Positions 7,269 to 15,995 of a stretch of 64,000 nt of DNA are shown piece after piece (positions within the stretch are counted from its first letter, which is position 1; each line of letters opens with the position of its first letter). A model generated the notes under the pieces. The model did no database searches, had not been told where the DNA came from, and saw only the letters and a program-made list of their open reading frames with translations. The stretch is from assembly GCA_964236735.1 (NCBI GenBank), contig CAXSFM010000012.1:62001-126000 (forward strand), given 5' to 3'. A program made the translations under genes and the position numbers. Source of the stretch: JAIVJG01 sp964236735 (GTDB lineage Bacteria; Acidobacteriota; Blastocatellia; Pyrinomonadales; Pyrinomonadaceae).

Positions 7269-7825
7269 AATATTTTCAATATTTTCTATTCTCAACCCTG
7301 CTTCTGGCTTTCTTGTCGGATATGCCTCAAGCGCAAACTCCACACAAATTCAGGAATCAGAAAAAATTCACTCAGGAGTATGACAAATTCCGCGACGTCA
7401 CTTACTGGCACGTAGGATCTTTCAGCCTGAGTGAGGGAATGTCCTCTGCTCTGAATGGTGAAAACGTTTGGATGAGTGCGGCTTTCGCATATCCCGGTAC
7501 GGCACTCTCCACTCCGGTTGAGAAGATCGGTTTGATCTTCACCACCAGCACCAAAGAATGGTTGTTCTTGAATTCGCGAGAACTCTTCATGATTGTGGAT
7601 GGAGAACGCATGTCTTTTGGTGAAGGCAACCGGTCATCAAGTATTGGACATGGTGGAGTTTTTGAGACATTGGCTTTCCTTATTGATTCCGAATCATTTA
7701 AGAAAATCGGAAGCGCTAAGAAGGTCGAGATCCTTGTCGGCCCGCGTCAATACAAACTAAAAGATGAGCATTTGGAGGCATTCCGTGATTTGTTAAGTCT
7801 CACGACACCAGTAGCCCGGCAATGA
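7265..7825 (+). CDS. Secreted protein of unknown function
   Basis: A 186-residue protein with a signal peptide (about residues 1-23, ending MPQA-QT). The mature part is mixed alpha/beta with no recognised domain and no catalytic motif. The GTG start overlaps the stop of the TPR/AAA regulator by 4 nt (GTGA), so translation is probably coupled and the protein is likely part of the same functional unit. The surface-exposed or periplasmic location is inferred from the signal peptide only. Confidence 0.65.
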   Translation: MKYFQYFLFSTLLLAFLSDMPQAQTPHKFRNQKKFTQEYDKFRDVTYWHVGSFSLSEGMSSALNGENVWMSAAFAYPGTALSTPVEKIGLIFTTSTKEWLFLNSRELFMIVDGERMSFGEGNRSSSIGHGGVFETLAFLIDSESFKKIGSAKKVEILVGPRQYKLKDEHLEAFRDLLSLTTPVARQ

Positions 7826-7874
7826 TTCGAGAAACAGATGCTGCAAGCTAAATCATCATAAGGTGATCTTCTTC

Positions 7875-9173
7875 ATGGGCGTCAAAAAATTCTATTCAAA
7901 GCGCGAAAAGAAATATTGGAAATATGATGCCAAACTAAAACAGTATTGGTCGCACGGCTTTGACATCACGCTTGCCAGCGGCAAGCGACTGCGCGAGGCC
8001 GGCTTCATGTCTGAAGCGGATGCCATCGTCGCCATCGGTAAGATTCGCTCCGCCGAGAAAGACAAGAAATACGGATTCATCCCCGACGCCGCTAAACCGC
8101 GTCTCGCCTCTCTCGTCGAACAACGTCTCAAAGATATTAAAAAACATAGCGAGAACGTCCGCTCGAAGCGGGTGCTGGAAACTTTGTTGACCTTGCTCGG
8201 CACGACGAAAAAAATCGAAGATGTCACCACTCCCGATCTCAAAATATTTATTGAACGTCGTGAGTTGGATGGTCAATCTCCTTCCTCGATTGATCGCGAA
8301 CTCAACATCATCAGTGCGATGCTGAATGCGGCGAGCGAATATTTTCCGCAACTCTCGCAGTGGCGACCGCCGAAGATTCCCCGCTCGAAGATTTCTAAAA
8401 AGAGACGCGAGCGAAATATCCCCGATGAGGAAAAATACAAGCTCCTCGATTACCTTCAAGCGCCGCGCAAAGAGGGCGAACAGCAGCAGGCGGCGGACGC
8501 GCGTCGCCGCGTGGGATTAAAGTTCGAGTTCGGCCTGTCCATCGGTTTGCGTCACGGCGAGATGGTGAAGATCAGAAAGGTTGATGTGAATTTCGGCGCG
8601 CGCTCCTTGAAGATCGTCGGCACCAAGACGGAATTCGACAATAACCCGACGCGCTACGTGCAGCCGCTCACCGTGCGCGAATTAGAAATCCTCAGAGAGT
8701 TCTACGATCAGAGCGAGACGGAATTCGTCTTCAGCCGCGGCGGAAATATCACGCCCAAGTTTTATAGAATTTTTAGTGAAGCCTGTGCGGCGTGTGGTAT
8801 CCCATACGGGCGGGGTGTGGAGGATGGCCTAGTCTTTCACGACGCGCGCCATCACGTCACAACCCGGATGCTTGAAGAAGGAGCGAGCCCTGCGACCGTA
8901 CAGGCGCAGATGGGCTGGTCTGACAAAGCAATGGTTCTCTATTACTCCCATGCAACGCCACAGTCACGCGAGCGGGCGGCCAAAGTTCGGGAATCAATGG
9001 GGCGGCAAAAACCGAGCGCGCAAGGTAATGAGGCGATCTCACCGGAGATGATAGAAGCTTTATCTCATTTGCTCGTTGACGGAAGGTTGTCGGCGATAAC
9101 GTTGGCGGCCATTTTGCGCGGTGAAGAACCCGTGCCGGAAGAGTTACTCGAAGACATTCTCACCTCAAGATGA
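7875..9173 (+). CDS. Tyrosine recombinase (element integrase)
   Basis: A 432-residue integrase. It has an N-terminal arm-binding-like segment, a SAM-like core-binding domain (about 85-165) and a catalytic domain with R in GLSIGLRHGEM, HxxR in VFHDARHH, and the Tyr region GWSDKAMVLYYSHATP. The C-terminal 60 residues are an extension. I prefer the ATG at 7875 because AAGGTGAT lies 7 nt upstream; a GTG at 7863 is in frame but overlaps that site. It ends 106 bp from the 3' end of tRNA-Leu(GAG), the usual position for a tRNA-targeting integrase, so the element extends leftward from the tRNA. Confidence 0.88.
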   Translation: MGVKKFYSKREKKYWKYDAKLKQYWSHGFDITLASGKRLREAGFMSEADAIVAIGKIRSAEKDKKYGFIPDAAKPRLASLVEQRLKDIKKHSENVRSKRVLETLLTLLGTTKKIEDVTTPDLKIFIERRELDGQSPSSIDRELNIISAMLNAASEYFPQLSQWRPPKIPRSKISKKRRERNIPDEEKYKLLDYLQAPRKEGEQQQAADARRRVGLKFEFGLSIGLRHGEMVKIRKVDVNFGARSLKIVGTKTEFDNNPTRYVQPLTVRELEILREFYDQSETEFVFSRGGNITPKFYRIFSEACAACGIPYGRGVEDGLVFHDARHHVTTRMLEEGASPATVQAQMGWSDKAMVLYYSHATPQSRERAAKVRESMGRQKPSAQGNEAISPEMIEALSHLLVDGRLSAITLAAILRGEEPVPEELLEDILTSR

Positions 9174-9223
9174 GGCGGCAATCAACCTCTTCTACTATCC
9201 GCTTCGACTTTTTTTCGACAAAT

Positions 9224-9276
9224 AAAAAACACCCTGCCTATAACTTCTTTAGATGAGAAGTATAGGGCAGGGTGTT
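9224..9276 (-). terminator. Rho-independent terminator after tRNA-Leu
   Basis: On the minus strand an 11-bp GC-rich stem (9276-9266 with 9238-9228, extended internally by AGAAGT/ACTTCT) is followed by TTTTTT (9229-9224). It lies directly downstream of the tRNA 3' end and probably ends the gap-pgk-tpiA-secG-tRNA transcript. Confidence 0.85.
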
Positions 9277-9279
9277 AAT

Positions 9280-9360
<81 letters not shown>

Positions 9361-9427
9361 TGATAAATTTTCAAAACTTGTTTAGACAGCAACAGACAAT
9401 GCGCCTGTGCGTCAAGGTTAACTGCGG

Positions 9428-9880
9428 CTAAGGTTTCTTCGCCGTGCTGGACTGTGCCTTCGGACTGCTCGCCGGAGTCGTCGTCGTCGCGCCCGTCGTA
9501 TTCGCGTTAGCATTGGCCGCTGTGTTGGCCGCGCCATCCGGCTGCGTCGCTGCGGCGGGAGCAGTAGCGTTCGCATCGGGCGTGGCGGTCGCCGGAGCCG
9601 CCGGCGTGGGAGTCGCGGCGGGAGCTTTACTGCCCTCCATCACGGAGCGCGTGCCGCCGACGCCGAGCGAAAGCGTCAGCGCGACGAGCATAAAAATCGC
9701 CGCCGCGCCAATCGTGATTTTAGCGAGAATCGTCTGCGTCCCGCGCGGGCCGAACGCCGTGCTTGAAACTGAACTCGTGAAGAGCGCGCCGGCGTCGGCT
9801 TTGCCGGGCTGCAAGAGCACCGTGATGATCAAAGCGAAACAGGCCAGTATGAAAATGCCGAAAAGAAAAAAGGTTAACAA
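9428..9880 (-). CDS. secG: Preprotein translocase subunit SecG
   Basis: A 150-residue inner-membrane protein with two transmembrane helices (about residues 2-22 and 52-74). The conserved loop has VLLQPGKADAGALFTSS and FGPRGTQTILAKIT, which mark SecG, the accessory subunit of the SecYEG channel. The C-terminal 70 residues are an Ala/Thr/Pro/Asn low-complexity tail, longer than in the short classical SecG. It follows tpiA by 27 bp and precedes tRNA-Leu(GAG), a widely conserved order, so it is expected to be transcribed with the glycolytic genes. Confidence 0.92.
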   Translation of the reverse strand: MLTFFLFGIFILACFALIITVLLQPGKADAGALFTSSVSSTAFGPRGTQTILAKITIGAAAIFMLVALTLSLGVGGTRSVMEGSKAPAATPTPAAPATATPDANATAPAAATQPDGAANTAANANANTTGATTTTPASSPKAQSSTAKKP

Positions 9881-9907
9881 ACTTTGAATCCTCTTAATGC
9901 TAAGAAT

Positions 9908-10666
9908 CTAGCTTTTATAATTAACAATCTGTGCGAAGGTCTCTGCCTCAAGACTTGCACCGCCGACGAGCGCGCCGTCTATGTCCGTCTGCTTCATTAA
10001 GCCGGCGATGTTGTCGGGCTTGACCGAGCCGCCGTACAAAATCCGTAAATCCTGCGAAGCTTGCTGAGAGAACCTCTCCGCAAAAACGCGCCGGACAAAC
10101 GCATGTATTTCCTGCGCTTGCTCCGGCGTCGCAGTGCGTCCGGTGCCGATAGCCCAGACAGGCTCGTAGGCGATGATGATACGTTCGAGGTCGGAGGCTG
10201 TCAACTCACGCAAGCCGCCTTCCAACTGACTCTTGATGACATCTTCCGCGACTCCGCCCTCACGTTGTTCGAGCGTCTCGCCGACGCACACGATGGCCGA
10301 TAAATTCGACGCGAGCGCCGCCGCCGTCTTGCGTTGGACTGTAGAATCCGTCTCGCCATAAAGTTGACGACGCTCGGAATGTCCGACGATGACGTAAGTC
10401 GCGCCCGCATCGCGCAGCATGTCGGCGGCGACTTCGCCGGTGTGCGCTCCGTGCTTTTGTTCCGCCGCGCAATTCTGTCCCGCTACGCGCACGTTCGAGC
10501 CTTCGAGACGATCCGCCACCGTCTTAATCGCCGTGAAAACCGGCGCAATGATGACCTCGCAATGATTCGCGTTCGCCACCAAAGGTTTGAGCGCGAGCGC
10601 GGTCGCCACCGAATCGGCGAGCAGCTTGTACATCTTCCAGTTTCCGGCGATGACGGGTTTACGCAT
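9908..10666 (-). CDS. tpiA: Triosephosphate isomerase
   Basis: A 252-residue enzyme interconverting dihydroxyacetone phosphate and glyceraldehyde 3-phosphate in the cytoplasm. Family signatures are AGNWKMYK at the N-terminus (catalytic Lys), VIVGHSERR (catalytic His), AYEPVWAIGTGRTAT (catalytic Glu) and ILYGGSVKPDN with GALVGGASL (phosphate loops). Length is typical. It lies downstream of pgk with a 77-bp gap carrying TCAGTGG heptamer repeats, and upstream of secG. Confidence 0.97.
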   Translation of the reverse strand: MRKPVIAGNWKMYKLLADSVATALALKPLVANANHCEVIIAPVFTAIKTVADRLEGSNVRVAGQNCAAEQKHGAHTGEVAADMLRDAGATYVIVGHSERRQLYGETDSTVQRKTAAALASNLSAIVCVGETLEQREGGVAEDVIKSQLEGGLRELTASDLERIIIAYEPVWAIGTGRTATPEQAQEIHAFVRRVFAERFSQQASQDLRILYGGSVKPDNIAGLMKQTDIDGALVGGASLEAETFAQIVNYKS

Positions 10667-10667
10667 G

Positions 10668-10702
10668 GGTCAGTGGTTAGTGGTCGGTGGTCAGTGGTCA
10701 GT
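10668..10702. repeat. TCAGTGG-type heptamer tandem repeat
   Basis: About five degenerate 7-nt units (TCAGTGG, TTAGTGG, TCGGTGG, TCAGTGG, TCAGT) sit between pgk and tpiA, immediately before the tpiA start. They are part of the family of short heptamer repeats seen in several intergenic gaps of this window. Confidence 0.75.
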
Positions 10703-10743
10703 TAATCTGGGTTTACCAGAATCAGTTTACTGTTACTTGCCAT

Positions 10744-11940
10744 CTACTTATTGTTAAGCGCGGTCACGCCGGGCAGTTCGTCTCCGGCGAGGAATTCGAG
10801 CGTGGCTCCGCCGCCGGTCGAGATGTGCGTGATTTTGTCTGCGACGCCGGACTGCGTGATGGCCGCGACTGAATCGCCTCCGCCGACGATGACCGTCGCG
10901 CCTGCGTCAGCGGCGGCAGCGACGGCGCGCGCGATGCCGAACGTGCCTTCTTCAAATCCCTTTTCCTCGCAGACGCCCATCGGGCCGTTCCAGATAATCG
11001 TCTTCGCGCCTTCCAATTCGCGCGCAAAAAGCGCGACGGTCTCCGCGCCGATGTCGAGGCCGACGAGTCCGGCGTTCGTGAATTCAATGGGAATCGTCTT
11101 GCGGCTATGGAGCGGATCGTAACTATCAACGACTTGGTGGTCGGTCGGCAGCACGAGCGCGACGTGCGACGCTTCGGCGTGACGCTTCACTTCCTTCGCC
11201 GTCTCCAGCATGTTGTCTTCGACGAGCGACTTGCCGACGGTGAATCCGTCCGCCTTGAAAAACGTGTACGCCATCGCACCGCCGATGAGAATTTTATCCA
11301 CGCGGCGTTCGATGAGCGCGTTGATGACGGGAATTTTGTCAGACACTTTTGCACCGCCGAGAATCGCGACGAACGGATGCTCCGGCTCGTTCAGCGCGCG
11401 CCCTAAATATTCAAGCTCTTTCTCCATTAATAATCCCGCTGCCGCCTGCTTGACGAACTTCGTGATGCCGGCGGTCGAAGCGTGCGCGCGATGCGCCGCG
11501 CCGAAAGCGTCGTTGACGTAGATGTCGCAGAGGCTCGCTAATTCTTTCGCGAAGCCCTCGTCGTTCTTCTCTTCCTCAGCGTGAAAGCGCAGATTTTCCA
11601 GTAGCAGCACGTCGCCGTCTTTCATCCCGACAACTTTTTCTTCGACCTCCGCCCCGATGCAATCCTTAACGAAAGCGACGGGTTGGCCGATCAACTCCGA
11701 GAGATGCGCGGCGACTGGCCGCAACGAATATTTTTCGACACGCGCGCCCTTTGGCCGTCCCAGATGCGACGCGAGAATGACGCGCGCTCCACGCTCCGTC
11801 GCATACTTAATAGTCGGCAGCGCGCCACGTATGCGCGTATCGTCCTCGATCTTGCCATCCTTCAAAGGCACGTTGAAATCTACGCGCACGAAAACGCGCT
11901 GTCCTTTAAGGTCAAGGTCTGTGATGGAAAGTTTGTTCAT
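10744..11940 (-). CDS. pgk: Phosphoglycerate kinase
   Basis: A 398-residue glycolytic/gluconeogenic enzyme that transfers phosphate from 1,3-bisphosphoglycerate to ADP. Visible signatures are RVFVRVDFNVPL (substrate loop), ILASHLGRPKG, LLENLRFHAEEEKND, PFVAILGGAKVSDKI, and the nucleotide-binding VIVGGGDSVAAI near the C-terminus. Length is normal for bacteria. It lies between gap and tpiA in the same orientation; the gap-pgk spacer contains a 25-bp perfect inverted repeat that could attenuate or stabilise the mRNA. Confidence 0.97.
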   Translation of the reverse strand: MNKLSITDLDLKGQRVFVRVDFNVPLKDGKIEDDTRIRGALPTIKYATERGARVILASHLGRPKGARVEKYSLRPVAAHLSELIGQPVAFVKDCIGAEVEEKVVGMKDGDVLLLENLRFHAEEEKNDEGFAKELASLCDIYVNDAFGAAHRAHASTAGITKFVKQAAAGLLMEKELEYLGRALNEPEHPFVAILGGAKVSDKIPVINALIERRVDKILIGGAMAYTFFKADGFTVGKSLVEDNMLETAKEVKRHAEASHVALVLPTDHQVVDSYDPLHSRKTIPIEFTNAGLVGLDIGAETVALFARELEGAKTIIWNGPMGVCEEKGFEEGTFGIARAVAAAADAGATVIVGGGDSVAAITQSGVADKITHISTGGGATLEFLAGDELPGVTALNNK

Positions 11941-11949
11941 ACGGAAGCG

Positions 11950-12025
11950 GTGATGAGTGATGAGAGATAAGTGATGAGAGAAAAGACATTTCTTATCTTG
12001 TCACTTATCTCTCATCACTCATCAC
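11950..12025. repeat. Heptamer-based perfect inverted repeat (gap-pgk spacer)
   Basis: The arms 11950-11974 and 12001-12025 are perfect 25-nt reverse complements built from GTGATGA/AGATAAG-like heptamers. In the gap-pgk mRNA this would form a long hairpin. It is one of the window's recurring GATGA-type intergenic repeats. Confidence 0.85.
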
Positions 12026-12029
12026 TTTT

Positions 12030-13037
12030 TCAGAGTCCTTTGCCGGCGATGAATTTGACGAGGTCGCGGACGCGGCACGAGTAGCCCCACTCGTTGTCGT
12101 ACCACGAAAGGACTTTGACGAGATTGCCGCCGATGACTTTTGTGTACTCCGCATCAACGATGGATGAGTTGGAATTTTTACGAAAATCTACTGAGACCAG
12201 CGGCTCTTCGGAAAACGCGAGAATGCCCTGCAATTCTCCGTTCGCGGCGTTCTTCAAAGCTTTGTTGACTTCTTCGGTCGTCGTCTCTTTCTCGACCATC
12301 ATAATCACATCAACGAGCGACACGTTCGGCGTCGGCACGCGGACGGAGATGCCGTCGAACTTTCCCTTCAGTTCGGGAATGACGAGCGCGACGGCTTTGG
12401 CCGCGCCGGTCGAAGTCGGAATCATCGAGAGTCCGGCGGCGCGCGCGCGGCGCATGTCGGAATGCGGCAAATCGAGCAGTTGCTGGTCGTTCGTGTACGA
12501 GTGGATCGTCGTCATTTGCGCCGAACGAATCCCGAAATTCTCGAAGATAACTTTGGCGACGGGCGCGAGACAGTTCGTCGTGCAAGAGGCGTTTGAGATG
12601 ATGTGATGCGCCGCCGGGTCGTATTTGTCTTCGTTGACGCCGAGTACGATGGTGATGTCTTCATTCTTCGCGGGGGCGGAGATAATCACTTTCTTGACCG
12701 AGCCGCGCATGTGCTTTCTGGCGTCTTCCGCCTTCGTGAAACGCCCCGTTGACTCGATGACGATTTCCGCGCCGACCGATTCCCAAGGGATCAGCGCGGG
12801 GTCTTTTTCGGCGAACACCGTAAATTCATCCGAGCCGACGCGGAGACCTTTTTCTGTTGCCGTCACATCCTCAGAGAGATTGCCAAGCACGGAGTCGTAT
12901 TTGAGCAGGTGCGCGAGCGTCTTCGTATCTGTAATGTCATTGACGGCGACGAAATCAATGTCGGCGTCGCCCAGTGCAGTACGCAACACGTTGCGTCCGA
13001 TACGCCCGAATCCATTGATGCCAACTTTGATAGCCAT
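12030..13037 (-). CDS. gap: Glyceraldehyde-3-phosphate dehydrogenase
   Basis: A 335-residue NAD(P)-dependent enzyme. The Rossmann start is VGINGFGRIGRNVLRTAL; the catalytic Cys is in SNASCTTNCLAPV; further signatures are the ATG-binding STGAAKAVALVIPELKGK segment and the C-terminal SWYDNEWGYSCRV. It is first in the gap-pgk-tpiA-secG series. GAGGAG (about 11 nt before the ATG) is the ribosome site. A 13-nt palindrome AAGCATCATGCTT (13073-13085) lies 36 bp upstream, within the probable promoter, and could be an operator. Confidence 0.97.
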   Translation of the reverse strand: MAIKVGINGFGRIGRNVLRTALGDADIDFVAVNDITDTKTLAHLLKYDSVLGNLSEDVTATEKGLRVGSDEFTVFAEKDPALIPWESVGAEIVIESTGRFTKAEDARKHMRGSVKKVIISAPAKNEDITIVLGVNEDKYDPAAHHIISNASCTTNCLAPVAKVIFENFGIRSAQMTTIHSYTNDQQLLDLPHSDMRRARAAGLSMIPTSTGAAKAVALVIPELKGKFDGISVRVPTPNVSLVDVIMMVEKETTTEEVNKALKNAANGELQGILAFSEEPLVSVDFRKNSNSSIVDAEYTKVIGGNLVKVLSWYDNEWGYSCRVRDLVKFIAGKGL

Positions 13038-13518
13038 TTGTGTTTAGTCTCCTCGCAGAACTTTAATTATTGAAGCATCATGCTTGCACAATCGAATGGC
13101 GAAACCACAATGCGGCGCGCACTTTTGCACCTGAGAACTATCTGATTAAAACCGGATGATTTGGCAACTTTCGTTAAGCATGGGAAGATAATGCGCGCGT
13201 CACGCACTGTCAAGTTACGTGTTGGTGAGCCTCTTGATTAAGCGTTTCCGGGAGTTTGTAAGTATGACGCTGCAAGACGATTTTATAATTCCATGAACTG
13301 TCTCGCGGGTGCGCCTAAAGCTATGTTTTTGAAACCCTCTGCCGGCACGCGACGTAGTACGCACTGACCTTGCCGTCTCGGGATTTATAATTTGCGCTCT
13401 GCTGTGAACTGCGGCATCACGCCAATCAGACATAACATCGGGATTTAATTTTCAACGCCAGACCGCGCGCTGACTTGAGCGCATCAGACAGATTCAATAT
13501 TAAGAAGGAAGAAAGAGT
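13038..13518. other. Divergent intergenic region gap / TolC-like gene
   Basis: About 480 bp without a convincing gene. On the gap side are GAGGAG, an AT-rich -10-like TAATTA/ATAATT stretch and the palindrome AAGCATCATGCTT (13073-13085). The 12-mer TTATTGAAGCAT (13067-13078) recurs upstream of the racemase gene at 43667-43678. On the TolC side AAGGAAG precedes the ATG at 13519. A 72-codon leftward frame (13215-13433) has no ribosome site and was not accepted. Both promoters presumably lie here. Confidence 0.5.
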
Positions 13519-15627
13519 ATGCCGACTGTGCATCACTTACAAAACGTTTTACAGCGAGCCGGAAGCGTCCTGCTCGTCGGTTGCCTGACATCCGCCCCCA
13601 TCTTTGCCAGGCAACAGGCGACGCCCGCACAGAGAGATGCCACGCGCCCGCCGGGAACGGAACAGCAACAAACCGTGCCGCCGCAGGCCAGACCGTCGCA
13701 ACCCGACCCGACCGCGCCGCCGGGCGCGCAACGTCCACCGGCGCAGACTCCGCCGGGCACTGAGCAGACCGGCAGGCCGACGCCTTCCACGCCGCCCGCC
13801 GTCCTGCCTCCCGCAGCGACGACGACGAACCCGACGCAGCAGCCGGCGAGCGTCACGACAGACCCGACGCTCACGCAGCAGCCTGCCACCGGCACGACGC
13901 AGGAAATCGCTGACCCGCGTTTCCCCAACGTGCAGGCGCGTCCCGTGCCGCCGCTTCCCTCGCTTGATCGCGTCGGCATCCAGAGTGGAGACACTTTGCC
14001 GCTGACGCTCAACGAAACGATTCGCCGCGCGCTCGAAAACAATAATGAGATCGAAGTCGCGCGCGGCGATGTCCGTCTCGCCGAGGCGCAGTTGAACGCG
14101 CTCTCAGGCGTCTTCGACCCCATCTTTCAATACAGGCCGGAGATCAACAACTCCGTGCGTCCCGTCGTCAACATCTTCGGCGGCGCGAGCACGTCCGGCA
14201 ACGTCGCGACGACCGATTTCAACAACGATGCCTCCATCACCAAACAGTTCAGCAAAGGCGGCGGCGGCTACTCTTACTTCTTCAACAACACGCGCGAAAA
14301 TACGACGGCGAGCAACACGACGCTCAACCCTTTCTACTCGGCCAGCCAGGGACTGACGTTCACGCAACCGCTGCTCCGCAATCGCTCGATTGACTTCAAC
14401 CGCCAGCAGCTACGCATCCAACGCAAGCGGCTCGAACAATCCGACGCCGACTTCCGACGCCGCACCACAGACTTGATCGCGCAGGTGCAGAGCGCGTACT
14501 GGGATTTGGTCTTCGCCCTGCGCGACGAGCAAAACCAGATCGCCAACGTCAATCTCGCGCGCGAAAATTTTCGCGTCACCGAAGCGAGCGTCGTCGCCGG
14601 GGCATCCGCCCCGCTTCAACGCGCGGAGATTCAAACCGAGCTCTCGAATCGCGAAACCTCTCTGTTGTTATCAACGCAGAGCGTCTCCATCGCCGAGAAC
14701 AATTTGAAGAGTCTGATTCTGAAAGACCCTCTCATGCACGAGTGGTCGCAGTCTCTGCTGCCGACGGACAATCCCACGTTCGACGACAAACCCGTGAGCC
14801 TCGAATCCGCTCTGACGGAGGCGCGACAAAATCGTCAGGAGTTGCGCCGCCTGAAAATTCAACAGGAAATCAATAACATTGATTTGCAGTATTTCAGGAA
14901 TCAAACCAAACCGCGCTTGGATTTGACGGGCACAGTTTCGACCACCGGACTGGCCGGCACGCGCAATTTAACTTCGGGCACGACGACCGACCCCGTGCCG
15001 CTCATCTTCGGCGACCCGACGACGAGTTCCGGCGCGTTCCTGCTTTCGCAAATCAACGAGCTACGCACGCGGCAGGGACTTCCCGCCGCCGTCGTCCCGA
15101 ACGTCACGACCTCAACGTCAACCGTGCCACCGCGACTCATCGGCGGCTACGGACAGACCTTGCAAAATCTGTTCAGTCTCAACACGCGCAACTTCGTGGC
15201 AGGCGTGACGATTCAAGTTCCCTTCCACAACCGCACGGCGCAGGCCAATCTGGCGACGGCGAACATCCAACGTGATCAACTCGCCGCGCAGACCCGCTCG
15301 CAGGAACAAGTTGTCGAGCTTGAAGTGCGTAATGCCGTGCAATCCGTCGAGACGGCAAGACGCCGCGTCCACGCCGCACAGGACGCGCGCGCAAACGCCG
15401 AGCTACAACTCTCCGGCGAGCGTCGCCTGTTTCAGGTCGGACGCTCGACGACGTTCCTTCTCTTCCAGCGCGAAAACCAACTCGTCAACGCGCGCAATCA
15501 GGAACTCCGCGCGCAGACCGATTTCAACAAAGCCATGGCCGAGCTACAGCGTTCAACCTCGACGACGCTTCAGACGAACAACATCCTCATAGACTCGCCC
15601 GTCGAGATGGATAAATTTCACAAGTAG
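13519..15627 (+). CDS. TolC-like outer-membrane efflux protein
   Basis: A 702-residue outer-membrane channel protein. A signal peptide (about 1-30, ending FAR-QQ) is followed by an unusually long Pro/Thr/Gln-rich linker (about 31-145). Two outer-membrane-efflux repeats (about 155-400 and 430-690) follow, with helices such as LTLNETIRRALENNNEIEVA and LVNARNQELRAQTDFNKAMA. TolC relatives are usually 430-500 residues; the excess is the low-complexity linker and a loop near 475-540. It would form a trimeric channel for an RND or MFP-linked exporter, but no pump gene is adjacent. A terminator follows 36 bp after the stop, so it is probably monocistronic. Confidence 0.88.
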   Translation: MPTVHHLQNVLQRAGSVLLVGCLTSAPIFARQQATPAQRDATRPPGTEQQQTVPPQARPSQPDPTAPPGAQRPPAQTPPGTEQTGRPTPSTPPAVLPPAATTTNPTQQPASVTTDPTLTQQPATGTTQEIADPRFPNVQARPVPPLPSLDRVGIQSGDTLPLTLNETIRRALENNNEIEVARGDVRLAEAQLNALSGVFDPIFQYRPEINNSVRPVVNIFGGASTSGNVATTDFNNDASITKQFSKGGGGYSYFFNNTRENTTASNTTLNPFYSASQGLTFTQPLLRNRSIDFNRQQLRIQRKRLEQSDADFRRRTTDLIAQVQSAYWDLVFALRDEQNQIANVNLARENFRVTEASVVAGASAPLQRAEIQTELSNRETSLLLSTQSVSIAENNLKSLILKDPLMHEWSQSLLPTDNPTFDDKPVSLESALTEARQNRQELRRLKIQQEINNIDLQYFRNQTKPRLDLTGTVSTTGLAGTRNLTSGTTTDPVPLIFGDPTTSSGAFLLSQINELRTRQGLPAAVVPNVTTSTSTVPPRLIGGYGQTLQNLFSLNTRNFVAGVTIQVPFHNRTAQANLATANIQRDQLAAQTRSQEQVVELEVRNAVQSVETARRRVHAAQDARANAELQLSGERRLFQVGRSTTFLLFQRENQLVNARNQELRAQTDFNKAMAELQRSTSTTLQTNNILIDSPVEMDKFHK

Positions 15628-15663
15628 CGCGACTAGCCTTGAAGCGATCTGTCCGAACTGATG

Positions 15664-15700
15664 CGACCGGCGAACCTTGAAAACTCGCCGGTCGTTTTTT
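15664..15700 (+). terminator. Rho-independent terminator of the TolC-like gene
   Basis: A perfect 10-bp GC-rich stem (15664-15673 with 15685-15694) is followed by TTTTTT (15695-15700), starting 36 nt after the stop codon. Confidence 0.92.
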
Positions 15701-15765
15701 CGTCCCCATCGGATAACATTCACTTTCTGCCTACTGCGGATTGCAAATGAATGTGACCGGAGATT

Positions 15766-15852
15766 AACCACAGAGGGGCACAGAGGCAGCACAGAGGAGA
15801 CAATCAAACCTCCGCTCTTTCCTCTGTGCCCCTCCGTCTCCTCTGTGGTGAA
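15766..15852. repeat. CACAGAGG-type imperfect inverted repeat
   Basis: The left arm has three CACAGAGG-like units (15766-15800) and the right arm the complement CCTCTGTG units (15820-15852); the outer ends TTAACCACAGAGG and CCTCTGTGGTGAA pair. It lies in the 368-bp gap (15628-15995) that otherwise holds the terminator and nothing else I can support. This type of repeat is seen dispersed in many bacterial genomes. Confidence 0.75.
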
Positions 15853-15995
15853 AAGTCTTTCTCTCATGTCGCACTCAATCGCAACCCGCTATAAACGCCC
15901 GTGTAGCGCGGGACATAATAGTTGCCCCGCTGTGTTGACGTTCACGCGCGTTGATTCGTATGCTCACGTCATTAAACATTCGAGCATGAATTGAT

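Noticed and set aside
13215..13433. 72-codon leftward frame between gap and the TolC-like gene
   Set aside because: No ribosome site, Arg/Ser-rich composition and no recognisable domain.
13475..13503. TTGAGC-17-TATTAA as promoter of the TolC-like gene
   Set aside because: The predicted start would fall at about 13510, inside or after the AAGGAAG ribosome site and only about 9 nt before the ATG.
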